From Roseivirga sp. E12 (GTDB lineage: Bacteria > Bacteroidota > Bacteroidia > Cytophagales > Cyclobacteriaceae), in NCBI RefSeq assembly GCF_017592825.1, contig NZ_JAGFMD010000001.1:248001-312000 (forward strand): a DNA stretch of 64,000 nt. The letters run 5' to 3'. Of this stretch, positions 7,463 to 15,973 are shown in pieces. The first letter of the stretch is position 1. Each line of letters starts with the position of its first letter. The position numbers and the translations under genes were made by a program. Under the pieces are notes generated by a model that was not told the DNA's origin, made no database searches, and saw nothing but the letters and a program-made list of their open reading frames with translations.

Positions 7463-8581
7463 TTATCCCAAGCTGTCAATTAGCTTAATTAGTTTCGGTT
7501 CTTCACTCTTCCACAAACTGGAACTAGTGTCACCTTGATTGTAAAACTGACCATTGGCCATGGTTTCTAATATTCTCTTAGGTTCAAAATTCTCAGGCGT
7601 AATGACGATTGCGGCATTAAACTGATTGCAGAACTCTACCCAGGTAGGGTTGCTGAGTAGCAGGATGGGAAGCTTATTTGCGGTATACTCAAACAGTCTT
7701 GTTAGGAGTTTCTCGTCATTCATGCCATTACTTGGCTTTTTTAGTACAAAGCCAAAATCCGCCTTTTGTATGGCTTCAATGATTTCAGAATGAGGAACTA
7801 AATGATCTCCACCGTTAAGTTCAATGAAATTATAATCTTTAATTTCTTCTTTCAAACGAATTAAATCCCTCTTTAAAGCACAGTATCCTACGATTCTGAG
7901 TCTTATGCGTGGATCGATTTTATGTAACTTCTTTGTTATATCGATTGCTTCGAATATTCCATTGGAAGCACCAATGGTTCCGGTGTAGGTTAGGTCAATG
8001 AAATTCGGATCTGGGTCTCTATAGGCTGTGTGCTCATCAATATGTGGAGCATACTTGTTTTCAATAATGGTCTTTTGAGCTGAAAGAAAGGGGAGTTGTT
8101 TTTCGTAAATTCTTTCTGCCAGAACATAATGTTCTATTAGAGGTTTTGAGCACCATTCTTTGAACCTGACCCAGGTTGCTAGAAAGGGTCTGATCAGACG
8201 AGGGAAGACTTGGGTACTCCTAATGTTTTTTGCATAGTTTTCTCGGATATCATACACTATTTTACAGCCAAATAATATTTTGTATAGACACGTAACTATC
8301 AGTAATTCATGTGTATTGAATATTATTACTTTAGGTTTTACTTTAAGGTAAGTTTGGTAGACTTTCCATGGTCTGGTAAGTCTGGCAAAACTCAATCTTT
8401 CGAATTGCTCGAGGGGGTGAAAGAATACCTGTTGCGTTGACTTTACATTTTTTGAATCAAAGCCTATGATATTAATATCATATTCATTTGTTTCGGCCAA
8501 GGAAAGACCAAATTTCTCGAGCATGCGAGTGTCATCGATGGGCTTGAGCAGGGAGGCAATGACTACTTTGGTCTTTTTCAT
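7463..8581 (-). CDS. glycosyltransferase, GT-B fold (family 4-like)
   Basis: The 372-aa soluble protein has a Rossmann-like N-terminal half (TKVVIASLLKPIDDTRML, residues 4-22, and KPKVIIFNTHELLIV) and a C-terminal half typical of nucleotide-sugar binding: LTYTGTIGASNGIFEAI, RLRIVGYCALKRDL and FEYTANKLPILLL. The order matches GT-B enzymes that build surface polysaccharide or modify lipids. The acceptor and sugar cannot be told. It stands alone, starting 35 bp from the divergent dapD. AT-rich sequence at 7435-7460 downstream includes TTTTAG/CTAAAA arms (7441-7446, 7453-7458), possibly a weak terminator. Confidence 0.82.
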   Translation of the reverse strand: MKKTKVVIASLLKPIDDTRMLEKFGLSLAETNEYDINIIGFDSKNVKSTQQVFFHPLEQFERLSFARLTRPWKVYQTYLKVKPKVIIFNTHELLIVTCLYKILFGCKIVYDIRENYAKNIRSTQVFPRLIRPFLATWVRFKEWCSKPLIEHYVLAERIYEKQLPFLSAQKTIIENKYAPHIDEHTAYRDPDPNFIDLTYTGTIGASNGIFEAIDITKKLHKIDPRIRLRIVGYCALKRDLIRLKEEIKDYNFIELNGGDHLVPHSEIIEAIQKADFGFVLKKPSNGMNDEKLLTRLFEYTANKLPILLLSNPTWVEFCNQFNAAIVITPENFEPKRILETMANGQFYNQGDTSSSLWKSEEPKLIKLIDSLG

Positions 8582-8616
8582 TAGTTTAATGAAGTTAAAA
8601 ATTTTCTGAAGGAATT

Positions 8617-9429
8617 ATGGAATTGAGGGATATCATCGAACGGGCATGGAATGATCGAAGCTTGCTGAAGGACAAAGAGGTTATTTTGGCAGTGAAAACC
8701 ATTATCGAAGATTTGGACAGTGGGGAGCGAAGAGTTGCTGAACCGACCCCTGAAGGTTGGGTGGTTAACGAGTGGGTCAAAAAAGCCGTGATTCTGTATT
8801 TCCCAATTCAGAAGATGCAAACCGTTGAGGTGGGACCTTTTGAGTTTCATGATAAAATGAAACTAAAGACGGGCTATGCCAAAAAGGGTGTTAGAGTAGT
8901 GCCTCATGCGATTGCCCGTTATGGTGCTTATGTAAGTAGTGGCGTGATTATGATGCCTTCTTATGTGAATATTGGCGCTTACGTTGATGAGGGTACTATG
9001 GTTGACACATGGGCTACTGTGGGTAGCTGTGCTCAGATCGGTAAGAACGTTCACTTGAGTGGTGGAGTAGGCATTGGAGGCGTTTTGGAGCCATTACAAG
9101 CAGCACCTGTGATTATTGAGGATAATGCCTTCATCGGTTCAAGGTGTATTGTTGTAGAAGGTATCAGAATAGGTAAGGAGGCTGTTTTAGGAGCCAATGT
9201 GACACTAACTGGCAGTTCTAAGATTATTGATGTGACAGGAGATAAGCCTGTTGAATACAAAGGCTATGTGCCTGAAAGGTCAGTTGTTATACCTGGTAGT
9301 TATGTCAAGAAATTCCCTGCGGGTGAGTTTAATGTGCCAGCTGCATTAATCATAGGCCAGAGAAAGGCAAGCACTGACCTGAAAACTTCTCTTAATGATG
9401 CATTGAGGGAAAATGATGTTGCCGTCTAG
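8617..9429 (+). CDS. dapD: 2,3,4,5-tetrahydropyridine-2,6-dicarboxylate N-succinyltransferase
   Basis: DapD transfers succinyl from succinyl-CoA to tetrahydrodipicolinate in the succinylase branch of lysine and meso-diaminopimelate synthesis. The 270-aa length fits. The sequence has the N-terminal helical domain (residues 1-100), then a left-handed beta-helix built of hexapeptide repeats (SSGVIMMPSYVNIGAYVDEG, VDTWATVGSCAQIGKNVHLS, NAFIGSRCIVVEG), and ends with the C-terminal strand IIGQRKASTDLKTSLND. The ATG at 8617 follows GAAGGAATT, a reasonable ribosome-binding site. It is a single-gene unit here, with the convergent LytTR regulator downstream. Confidence 0.97.
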   Translation: MELRDIIERAWNDRSLLKDKEVILAVKTIIEDLDSGERRVAEPTPEGWVVNEWVKKAVILYFPIQKMQTVEVGPFEFHDKMKLKTGYAKKGVRVVPHAIARYGAYVSSGVIMMPSYVNIGAYVDEGTMVDTWATVGSCAQIGKNVHLSGGVGIGGVLEPLQAAPVIIEDNAFIGSRCIVVEGIRIGKEAVLGANVTLTGSSKIIDVTGDKPVEYKGYVPERSVVIPGSYVKKFPAGEFNVPAALIIGQRKASTDLKTSLNDALRENDVAV

Positions 9430-9456
9430 TTCTCAGAGAGATTGCATTTTAGGTAA

Positions 9457-10245
9457 TCATAGACCATTCAAGAATTCGTCCATCTGTTGCTTATAGCTTC
9501 TACTGACTTTTACCTGTGCTTTATTGCTTAGGGTGACCATGTACTCAGCATTTTGCAGATGCTCTAGACTTGCAATTTGCTGTGTATTGATAATGGCCGA
9601 CTTGTGTACTCTCAGAAAGGTATTTGATGGTAGTTTTTGGATGATCCCTTTCAGGCTTCCATTGATCAAATGGGAGTTTCCTTCCATATGAATCTTTACA
9701 CAGTAATCCTGCCCTTCAATCCAAAGAATGTCTTTCGTGTCCAATAGCAATATTTTACCCGAGACTTTGATAACTAGCCTCTGAATGTCGTTATCGCTGG
9801 AATGCACTAGTCCGCTTTGCTCCTCAGTAGACTCCAATTGTTTCAAAAGTTCGTCCATTTTAGCCGAAAGAGCGGAATGGTTGTTCCTAATCAATTTTTT
9901 GGCTCGATCGATGGCATCAAAGAACCTTTGGTCTGAAAAAGGTTTAAGGAGATAGTCAAGCGCATGAAACTCAAAGGCCTTAAGTGCATACTCGTCATAA
10001 GCAGTAATGAATATGGTAAAAGGTGGTTTTTTAATGGATTTGAGAACTTCGAAACCAGAGACTGCCGGCATCTGAATATCGAGAAGTAATAAGTCACAGT
10101 CTTCACTTTTTAGATATTCAATAGCCTCGACTCCATCTTTGCAGGTCTTGATTAACTCAATGTTAGGGTCTTGGCTCAAAAGAGACTTCAGTCCTTCGCG
10201 GGCCTTTTTTTCGTCATCTACAATTACCGTTCTTATCCTTTTCAA
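9457..10245 (-). CDS. LytTR-family response regulator
   Basis: Residues 1-120 form a receiver domain with acidic pocket VIVDDE, phosphoacceptor Asp 56 in LLLLDIQMP, and the later T/K residues in FITAYDEYA and YLLKPF. After a linker, residues ~155-262 form a LytTR DNA-binding domain (KILLLDTKDILWIEGQ, FLRVHKSAIIN, VKVSRSYKQQMDEFL). Such regulators bind direct repeats near promoters. It is 3 bp downstream of its kinase gene, so the pair forms one operon. The target genes cannot be read from the window; the neighbouring exported proteins at 11376-13469 are possible but unproven targets. Confidence 0.94.
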   Translation of the reverse strand: MKRIRTVIVDDEKKAREGLKSLLSQDPNIELIKTCKDGVEAIEYLKSEDCDLLLLDIQMPAVSGFEVLKSIKKPPFTIFITAYDEYALKAFEFHALDYLLKPFSDQRFFDAIDRAKKLIRNNHSALSAKMDELLKQLESTEEQSGLVHSSDNDIQRLVIKVSGKILLLDTKDILWIEGQDYCVKIHMEGNSHLINGSLKGIIQKLPSNTFLRVHKSAIINTQQIASLEHLQNAEYMVTLSNKAQVKVSRSYKQQMDEFLNGL

Positions 10246-10248
10246 TGG

Positions 10249-11346
10249 CTAATTATCTATTGGAATTTGGATTTCAACCTTTACGCCAGTGTTGCTGTTC
10301 TTGATTTCAAAGCTGTGCCTATCGGCACTGTAAAGCTTACTTAATCGTTGAATTACGTTATTTAGACCGATTCCTGTAGCCTTTTCTATTCTGAAATCAG
10401 GAGGTAAACTGGGGCCGGTATTTGCCACCGTTAATACAAGTTTGTCTCTATTCAGGCTACTGCTAAGCGTAAGTTGTGCCTCACCCAAATTCTTTGAGAT
10501 ACCGTGTTTGAATGCATTCTCGACCAGCGGCTGAAGCAGTAAGTTTGGCACCATTATATCCAAGGTATTTGGATCAAACTGGAGATTGATCTTTAAATGA
10601 TCCTCAAATCTAACCTCTTCAATCTCAAGGTAACTCTTGATTAATGTTACTTCCTGATGTAGTGGAACAAGCTGTCTTTCTTCACTTTTTAATGAGTTTC
10701 TCAACAAATCGCTGATTTTGGAAATCATCTCTGTGGCCTGCTCGTACTTCTCTGTCCGTATGAGCATTGATACGGTATTGTGCGCATTAAATAGAAAATG
10801 AGGCTGAAGCTGCATGCGTAGAGATTCTAACTGTGCATTTGCTAATTGCGATTCTAGCTGAGCCGTCTCAATACTCTTTTGTTTGTATTGTTTATACAGC
10901 TCGAGCATGAAGAAAATGATGAGAAGCACCCAAGAGATAATGATGGCTTCCATATAATAGAAAAGGGTAATGAAACTAAAGAACTTCTTAAACGACACCC
11001 AAGAAGCCGAATAAAGCCCCGATGAGATACCGATTATAAATACAGTCAGCCACGTGAGAAAGTTTTTGAGCACTCCCACTGCAATACCAAGTAGCACCAG
11101 AATTAAAGCACGTTTAGTAAGTGTAAACTTCGAGGTTTTTTCAAAAACTCTGAATAGGGGTAATGTGATAAGCATCCAAATGATGGTGCCCGAAATGTAA
11201 TTATAAGAAAGAATGCCTTCCATGGAGAAAAGGTTTCCTTTCTTAAGAGTGTCAATAACAACGAAAAGCAGCCAACATAATATGACTGCTGTTACGTTAA
11301 CAAGGCTACGCTTATTCAAATGATTTTGATTGAATCGTGATATCAA
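10249..11346 (-). CDS. sensor histidine kinase, LytS/YehU type
   Basis: The 365-aa protein has four hydrophobic segments in residues ~15-148, then a coiled stretch (YKQKSIETAQLESQLANAQ), the His_kinase domain with phosphoacceptor H183 in QPHFLFNAHNT, and a GHKL ATPase domain with NAFKHGI and GIGLNNVIQRL. This is the PF06580-type kinase that pairs with LytTR regulators. There is no extracellular sensor domain beyond the short loops, so the stimulus is probably membrane-related. It starts at ATG 11346 and is directly followed by the regulator gene. Confidence 0.94.
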   Translation of the reverse strand: MISRFNQNHLNKRSLVNVTAVILCWLLFVVIDTLKKGNLFSMEGILSYNYISGTIIWMLITLPLFRVFEKTSKFTLTKRALILVLLGIAVGVLKNFLTWLTVFIIGISSGLYSASWVSFKKFFSFITLFYYMEAIIISWVLLIIFFMLELYKQYKQKSIETAQLESQLANAQLESLRMQLQPHFLFNAHNTVSMLIRTEKYEQATEMISKISDLLRNSLKSEERQLVPLHQEVTLIKSYLEIEEVRFEDHLKINLQFDPNTLDIMVPNLLLQPLVENAFKHGISKNLGEAQLTLSSSLNRDKLVLTVANTGPSLPPDFRIEKATGIGLNNVIQRLSKLYSADRHSFEIKNSNTGVKVEIQIPIDN

Positions 11347-11375
11347 TAGTCATACGCCAATTTACGAGGGTGGTT

Positions 11376-12203
11376 TTATCCACCATATAATTCAAGCGCT
11401 CTAGCAATGGATTGAATAAGCACTTCAAATTTCTCGTTCATCTGGGTATAACTGAGTTTTGTAGTCATAATTGTTTCCATACTTGCCACAGGACGTGAGT
11501 GCACAACATATTGAAACTCTTCATCTGGTGCGTTTTGCTTTCTCTTTTCTAGCGTCTCAGTTAGTCCTGCCATCGCATTTTTCAGGGTTTTGACAGCTTC
11601 GTCCACTTTACCTAAGCTTCGGTAGGATGCATGAAAATAGGCAGGCAGAAGTAACGAGTTATAAGCGCCATCATAATTAACATACTCGAGTTCTTGATTG
11701 ATTAGCTCAAGGACTTTTTTGTGTTCACCACGCTTTACATAAAGGTTGGCGACATTAATGACTTGACCATATATGCCATATCTATCGTCTGGAACTGGCT
11801 TGAATTTCTTTCTATACTCTGAGAGTTTTTGCTCTACCAAGTCATGTTTTTCAAATGCCCTGAACTGGATTTGTAAATAACGTTGCCACGAGGCTCTACC
11901 ACGAGGTGAGTCTTCTTCTAAGAATTGCCCATAGGCTTCAGCAGCTTCTTTAGGCATGAAATTCCAAAAGTAAGTTTCGCCCAAGTAAAAGATTTCATCC
12001 CCACTTAAACCCTCTGTGATTACCCTGGATTGGAAGGGTTTAGTATTGTCAATGCGCTTCTTGTCAGGGTTAAGGTCAACGGCATTGTACATGAGTACAA
12101 GTGCCTCTGATGGAAGCAGCTTGCTGTCATTGGATTGTGCTTTGGATGTTCCGTTAAATGTAATGAGGCCTATTGCCAGTAAAAGGAAAGTGATCTTTTT
12201 CAT
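11376..12203 (-). CDS. exported protein with helical repeat-like character, unknown function
   Basis: I do not recognise this 275-aa protein. It begins with a signal peptide (MKKITFLLLAIGLITFNGTSKAQS, likely cut near residue 23), so it should be periplasmic. The mature part is rich in amphipathic helices, with stretches such as AAEAYGQFLEEDSPRG and HKKVLELINQELEYVN that resemble degenerate TPR units, and ends without a sorting tail. It lies 29 bp upstream of the kinase gene's end on the same strand and 24 bp after the DinB-like gene, so it may share a transcript with the two-component pair. Confidence 0.75.
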   Translation of the reverse strand: MKKITFLLLAIGLITFNGTSKAQSNDSKLLPSEALVLMYNAVDLNPDKKRIDNTKPFQSRVITEGLSGDEIFYLGETYFWNFMPKEAAEAYGQFLEEDSPRGRASWQRYLQIQFRAFEKHDLVEQKLSEYRKKFKPVPDDRYGIYGQVINVANLYVKRGEHKKVLELINQELEYVNYDGAYNSLLLPAYFHASYRSLGKVDEAVKTLKNAMAGLTETLEKRKQNAPDEEFQYVVHSRPVASMETIMTTKLSYTQMNEKFEVLIQSIARALELYGG

Positions 12204-12227
12204 CTTGTTTCTTGAGTTTAAAATCGA

Positions 12228-12767
12228 TTAATCAATGAACCCTGGAGGAGTGATGCCATTCAACCTGAGGTAGACTGTCATTGCGCCTCTATGGTGAGCC
12301 GCATGTTCCCTCATGACGTGGAAAATTTCTCTATAACTACGTGTGGTGCTGCTTTCGATGGGGTTGCCCCAGGGGGACGTTTTATTCAGCGTTTCCTCAC
12401 CTACATTGAGCACAGCATTCAGTGCGTAATCAAATGATTCTGTCAGCATTTTGACAATCTGCTCCTTTGTCTTTCCATCAGCATTGAACATGGACCGGTC
12501 AACAGGGGAATCTTGGCTGCTCGCAATTGATGAGAACATGTAGTTGGCACCAGCTAAGTGCATAGCCATTTCCTTAAATGACCTAGCATTGTCTTCAGGT
12601 TTATAATCATAGCTCTTCTCAGGCATTGCTTCAACTAACCTCAGGGTGTATATTTTGTGACGTTTCCATGCTTTGGCAAAGTCACTACCAAAACTTGTTT
12701 TAGATTTTTCCTGGGCTGCAATTGATGTCCAAATGAATAGACAGAGTAGGGTCGAAAGAATTCGCAT
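12228..12767 (-). CDS. DinB-family protein, exported
   Basis: The 179-aa protein starts with a short signal-like segment (MRILSTLLCLFIWTSIAAQE) and then has the DinB/DUF664 four-helix-bundle pattern, including YKPEDNARSFKEMAMHL and the final HAAHHRGAMTVYLRLNG with the His residues that usually form a metal site. Members include thiol-dependent transferases and many uncharacterised proteins. The export signal is unusual for a family that is mostly cytoplasmic, but it occurs in Bacteroidota. It is 12 bp downstream of the esterase gene, in the same operon. Function is otherwise unknown. Confidence 0.85.
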   Translation of the reverse strand: MRILSTLLCLFIWTSIAAQEKSKTSFGSDFAKAWKRHKIYTLRLVEAMPEKSYDYKPEDNARSFKEMAMHLAGANYMFSSIASSQDSPVDRSMFNADGKTKEQIVKMLTESFDYALNAVLNVGEETLNKTSPWGNPIESSTTRSYREIFHVMREHAAHHRGAMTVYLRLNGITPPGFID

Positions 12768-12779
12768 AGTGTTGAAGGT

Positions 12780-13469
12780 TTAGTGAGATTGAGTCTTAGT
12801 CTGTTTTGAAAGCCAATCGTAGAGTCTTTGATCCTTGTAGATTGAGGGCCAGATCCAATGGTCGGCACCTTCGAAGGTTTCTAGTTTGGCTTTTGCTTCG
12901 CAAGCCTGGAGCTTTCCGATAAGCTTTTTAGATTGGGTGTATGACGTTACACTGTCTTTATCTCCGTGAAACGCCCATACTGCAACGTTCTTTGCATTGC
13001 ACACAATATCTGTGTTGCCACCTCCGGCAATCGGTACTGCTGCGGCAAACCATTGAGGGTATTTGGATATAGCACTCCAGGTACCATAGCCTCCATAGCT
13101 ATATCCAGTAATATAGATACGAGTCTTGTCTACGTTAAATTCACTAGTGACTTCGGTGAGAAGGGCATCAAAGTTAAGGGTAGACCAATTGCAGCCAGAG
13201 GCACATTTAGGGGCAACGACCATGAAACCAAACACTATACCCGCCTCGGCTGCATATTTTTTGGGATGATGCTTGGTGTTTGACCTATCTCCACCATGCA
13301 AGAAGAGTATCATTGGAGAGCCTTGTCCATCGGTCTTATAGTCTTTAGGAAGAGAGATTAGATATTCAACATTGGTGCTTTCTGAAGTTCGGCTTTCGCC
13401 CAATGTGGACTGGGCTTTACAGAAAGGAGTAGAAAAGAGTAGTAGGCATAAGACCAAACGATAATACAT
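12780..13469 (-). CDS. secreted prolyl-oligopeptidase/esterase-like alpha/beta hydrolase
   Basis: A signal peptide (MYYRLVLCLLLFSTPFCKAQS) is followed by a compact 210-aa hydrolase domain. The oxyanion region LFLHGGDRSN, the nucleophile elbow GYSYGGYGT (Ser about residue 128), an acid candidate in FHGDKDS and the catalytic His in GADHWIW make a complete triad. The layout matches phospholipase/carboxylesterase or PHB-depolymerase-like enzymes (LpqC-type), often linked to acetyl-ester or polysaccharide degradation. It is first in a minus-strand run that continues with DinB-like, exported and two-component genes. The natural substrate is unknown. Confidence 0.85.
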   Translation of the reverse strand: MYYRLVLCLLLFSTPFCKAQSTLGESRTSESTNVEYLISLPKDYKTDGQGSPMILFLHGGDRSNTKHHPKKYAAEAGIVFGFMVVAPKCASGCNWSTLNFDALLTEVTSEFNVDKTRIYITGYSYGGYGTWSAISKYPQWFAAAVPIAGGGNTDIVCNAKNVAVWAFHGDKDSVTSYTQSKKLIGKLQACEAKAKLETFEGADHWIWPSIYKDQRLYDWLSKQTKTQSH

Positions 13470-13633
13470 AGTCTCAGCATACCGATTATGCGTACTAAGG
13501 TTTGAGGTTTTCAGTGATGCGAGATTAAAACCCCGTAAAGTGAAATTCGTTAATGGTGACGCCCGTTCGTTCGATGGAGTATAACCATTAAGTTAAATTT
13601 GTAGTTGTTAGCTCTGGAACTAACAGAAAACCT

Positions 13634-13641
13634 TACCTTTG
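13634..13641 (+). promoter_or_regulatory. -7 promoter box for the TPR lipoprotein gene
   Basis: TACCTTTG is an exact match to the Bacteroidota -7 consensus and lies 21 nt upstream of the ATG at 13663, with GAGGAG as ribosome-binding site in between. A -33 element at normal spacing was not obvious. Confidence 0.5.
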
Positions 13642-13662
13642 CGGTCGCATATTTGAGGAGAT

Positions 13663-14274
13663 ATGAAAAAGATGAAAAACTTACTAAGTTTCTTACTTGT
13701 AATCGGGCTTATATCGATTCTAAGTGCCTGTAATTCAGGTTTGACAAAAGAGGCCGATGCGCTGTTCAGAGATGGGAAATACCGTGAGGCGGTGGAAGCA
13801 TACAATGAGTACCTGTCTACCAAGCCAAAGGATATTAAGTCTATCTACAACCGCGGTAGGGCATATGAAGAGCTTGGTGATATTGAGAGTGCACGTAAAG
13901 ACTTTATCAGAGTCTTAGATCTAGACAATGAAAATTTGAATGCCAATTTGAGTATGGCTCAATATTGGTATAACAAGAAAGACTATAATAAAGCCATAGC
14001 CTTTTGTGATAAGGTAATTGCCACAGACGGCAGAGAATCTACAGCCTATTTGATCAAAGGACGCTGCTTACATCAAAAGTCTCTCTTTGACGATGCCAAA
14101 AAGAATTACGACTTGGCTATCGAATTTGACAGAAAGAATGCTGAGGCATTTTTGTATAGAGGAGCCTTGAAGATTGTTTTTAATCAGAAAGCTGGTGCAT
14201 GCAACGACCTAAATAGAGCACTTGCACTAGGCGCTGATGAGGCAAAAGCCGCACTAGCTAAGCACTGTCGATAG
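13663..14274 (+). CDS. tetratricopeptide-repeat lipoprotein
   Basis: The 203-aa protein has a lipobox leader (ISILSAC, Cys 23) and about five TPR units, for example DALFRDGKYREAVEAYNEYL, AYEELGDIESARKDFIRVL and AQYWYNKKDYNKAIAFCDKV. It should be attached to a membrane and act as a protein-interaction scaffold; no catalytic motif is present. A GAGGAG ribosome-binding site precedes the ATG. It is monocistronic or read with the small exported protein downstream. The partner protein is not identifiable. Confidence 0.9.
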   Translation: MKKMKNLLSFLLVIGLISILSACNSGLTKEADALFRDGKYREAVEAYNEYLSTKPKDIKSIYNRGRAYEELGDIESARKDFIRVLDLDNENLNANLSMAQYWYNKKDYNKAIAFCDKVIATDGRESTAYLIKGRCLHQKSLFDDAKKNYDLAIEFDRKNAEAFLYRGALKIVFNQKAGACNDLNRALALGADEAKAALAKHCR

Positions 14275-14400
14275 AAATTTAACCTGTTTCTTTTCTAGGT
14301 TTAATCTGTAGGATTCTTTTTTTTAGTGATACATAAACGGAAGCAACCTTTTGCAGGCGGTTTGCATCTAATATTAGTAAAACAAAAAACTCAAATCAAA

Positions 14401-14796
14401 ATGAAAAATTTATCAACTATTCTTAAAGCATCCGCTGTCGCTATGTTATTCTTAGTAGCTGTTTCGCTTAATGCGGAAGAGTGGGCTCAACAAACTACAT
14501 ATGACCCTACAGGTACTTGGGATTATGAAGTAGAAACTCCTGATGGAAATGTTACTGGTGAAATGATCGTAGCGTTAGAAGAAGGAGAATACTCAGTAAC
14601 GATCAAGAGTGATGTCTATGGCGATATGACACTCGAAGACATTACTTTCGAAAAGAACGTGATGGAAGGTACTATTTCTGTTGAGGGACAATCAATGGAA
14701 ATGGAACTGAAGTTTGACGGAGATGAAATGGAAGGCGCAGTCTACACAGGAGAAGAGGAGCTAGCTATTACTGCCGAAAGACAAAAAAAGAACTAG
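14401..14796 (+). CDS. small exported protein, acidic beta-rich
   Basis: An in-frame ATG exists at 14326, but the signal peptide MKNLSTILKASAVAMLFLVAVSLNA begins exactly at 14401, after an A-rich leader, so 14401 is chosen. The mature ~106 aa is strongly acidic and patterned as a beta-sheet with repeats of the type DYEVETPDGNVTGEMIVALE and VTIKSDVYGDMTLEDITFE, resembling small lipocalin-like or calycin-like periplasmic proteins that appear often in this phylum. Function unknown. A strong hairpin terminator follows at 14820-14845. Confidence 0.8.
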   Translation: MKNLSTILKASAVAMLFLVAVSLNAEEWAQQTTYDPTGTWDYEVETPDGNVTGEMIVALEEGEYSVTIKSDVYGDMTLEDITFEKNVMEGTISVEGQSMEMELKFDGDEMEGAVYTGEEELAITAERQKKN

Positions 14797-14819
14797 AATC
14801 CAATCTTTGGAATGAAAAA

Positions 14820-14845
14820 GGAGCCATTTAATGGCTCCTTTTTTT
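14820..14845 (+). terminator. Rho-independent terminator
   Basis: GGAGCCATT and AATGGCTCC pair around a minimal loop at 14820-14838 and are followed by seven T (14839-14845). It ends the small exported-protein transcript and may also serve the convergent nuclease gene, whose last codon is at 14869. Confidence 0.9.
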
Positions 14846-14868
14846 GTGCTTTCTATTCTGCGAGAGGG

Positions 14869-15879
14869 CTAGTCAAACCAAGAGCCCTTCTCAATATTGC
14901 CCTCCAGTGCATCTTCAAGGTCATCTGGCATAGATGGGAAGAAGTCTAAGCCTGAAAGAGATTCGATTTGATCGATACTAACCACAAAAGCTTCTAGCGC
15001 ATCACCGCTTTTTTCGTTTTTGAGTAAGAAGGCGATGGCCTTGATCTCCGGTTTATGAATATCTAAAACGATCTTGTAATAGTACTCTGGTATAGAGACT
15101 TCGTTGCTGCCTATGGTAGTGAATTCCTTGTTTAATATGGGGCCTGTAACTATATATAATTCAGACTCTTCCATAGTCCATTCTCTCACTTGGTCTTCCA
15201 GTTTTTTCCAAATACCTCGGTTAAATGAGGCCACCTGAGGGCTCATATTGCTCATATAGAAAGTCTGTGATAGCGCAAACTCATCATAGGAGAAGTCAGC
15301 TGCTGGGGCTAGGTGTCCACGGTCATATCCGGTACCCTTATAATCGGATAGTTCGGCCGAACCTGTTCTGACTCTCGGATCCCTTCTGAAATTATCTTTG
15401 CGTGGAAATTTCTCTTGTTTTAAACTATCTGCTGAGAGTTTATAAGCAACCCACATGGCTTGCTCATGCTCTTCATTGTATCGAAGGGTATAATAAGGTC
15501 TTTCAATAATGGCTTGATCGGAGGAGTATGCAGGCCACATAAAGTCAAAGGCCTTAGTGAAGTATAAATCAAAGTCTTCGAAGTCGAGTTCGACTTTTGC
15601 GTCAGTTTCCGAAGATATAGGTTCCTCAGTAACTTGAGTTGGTTCAGATTCACCTTCGGGTTCTGAGTCTTGAATGGAGGGGAGTTCGAAGTTTTCAATG
15701 ACTTCAGGTACAAGTTTGCCTTCATTAATAGCAAGGCCTGCATATCCCAAAACAACGAGTATAAGCAATCCCAAAGTGATCCTTCCAAGGCTTGTACCTT
15801 TTCCTTTTGTTGGTTTCTTGCGAGTGGAGGCCCTTTTAACTGGAGGTTTTCGACTGCCAGAAGCTGTCTTTTTTGCCAT
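14869..15879 (-). CDS. DNA/RNA non-specific endonuclease, membrane-anchored
   Basis: After a basic N-terminus (MAKKTASGSRKPPVKRASTRKK) comes one hydrophobic segment (ISLGRITLGLLILVVLGYAGLAI, residues ~30-52), then an acidic linker (~60-95), then a betabetaalpha-metal nuclease domain. The catalytic motif DRGHLAPAADF lies near residue 188, followed by NMSPQ and FNRGIWKKLE, with the metal-binding Asn. This is the Serratia nuclease/EndoG family, which cuts DNA and RNA; export across the inner membrane would make it an extracytoplasmic nuclease for nutrient or eDNA degradation. It stands alone and no immunity gene is adjacent. Confidence 0.93.
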   Translation of the reverse strand: MAKKTASGSRKPPVKRASTRKKPTKGKGTSLGRITLGLLILVVLGYAGLAINEGKLVPEVIENFELPSIQDSEPEGESEPTQVTEEPISSETDAKVELDFEDFDLYFTKAFDFMWPAYSSDQAIIERPYYTLRYNEEHEQAMWVAYKLSADSLKQEKFPRKDNFRRDPRVRTGSAELSDYKGTGYDRGHLAPAADFSYDEFALSQTFYMSNMSPQVASFNRGIWKKLEDQVREWTMEESELYIVTGPILNKEFTTIGSNEVSIPEYYYKIVLDIHKPEIKAIAFLLKNEKSGDALEAFVVSIDQIESLSGLDFFPSMPDDLEDALEGNIEKGSWFD

Positions 15880-15973
15880 GTGGTTTTTTTACAATGATAA
15901 CGATAATTGAGCTTTCTGAGAGTCAGTATTTTGTTAAATTACACGTCATTTTTAATCAAAAACCAAACTTCCT

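Noticed and set aside
8581-8850. Minus-strand frame overlapping the start of dapD
   Set aside because: It is antisense to dapD, shows no family features and its codons follow the dapD reading frame pattern.
14869-15879. Non-specific nuclease considered as a secreted toxin with immunity
   Set aside because: There is no adjacent immunity-like gene, no secretion-system tag and the protein has a single N-terminal anchor typical of nutrient-scavenging nucleases.
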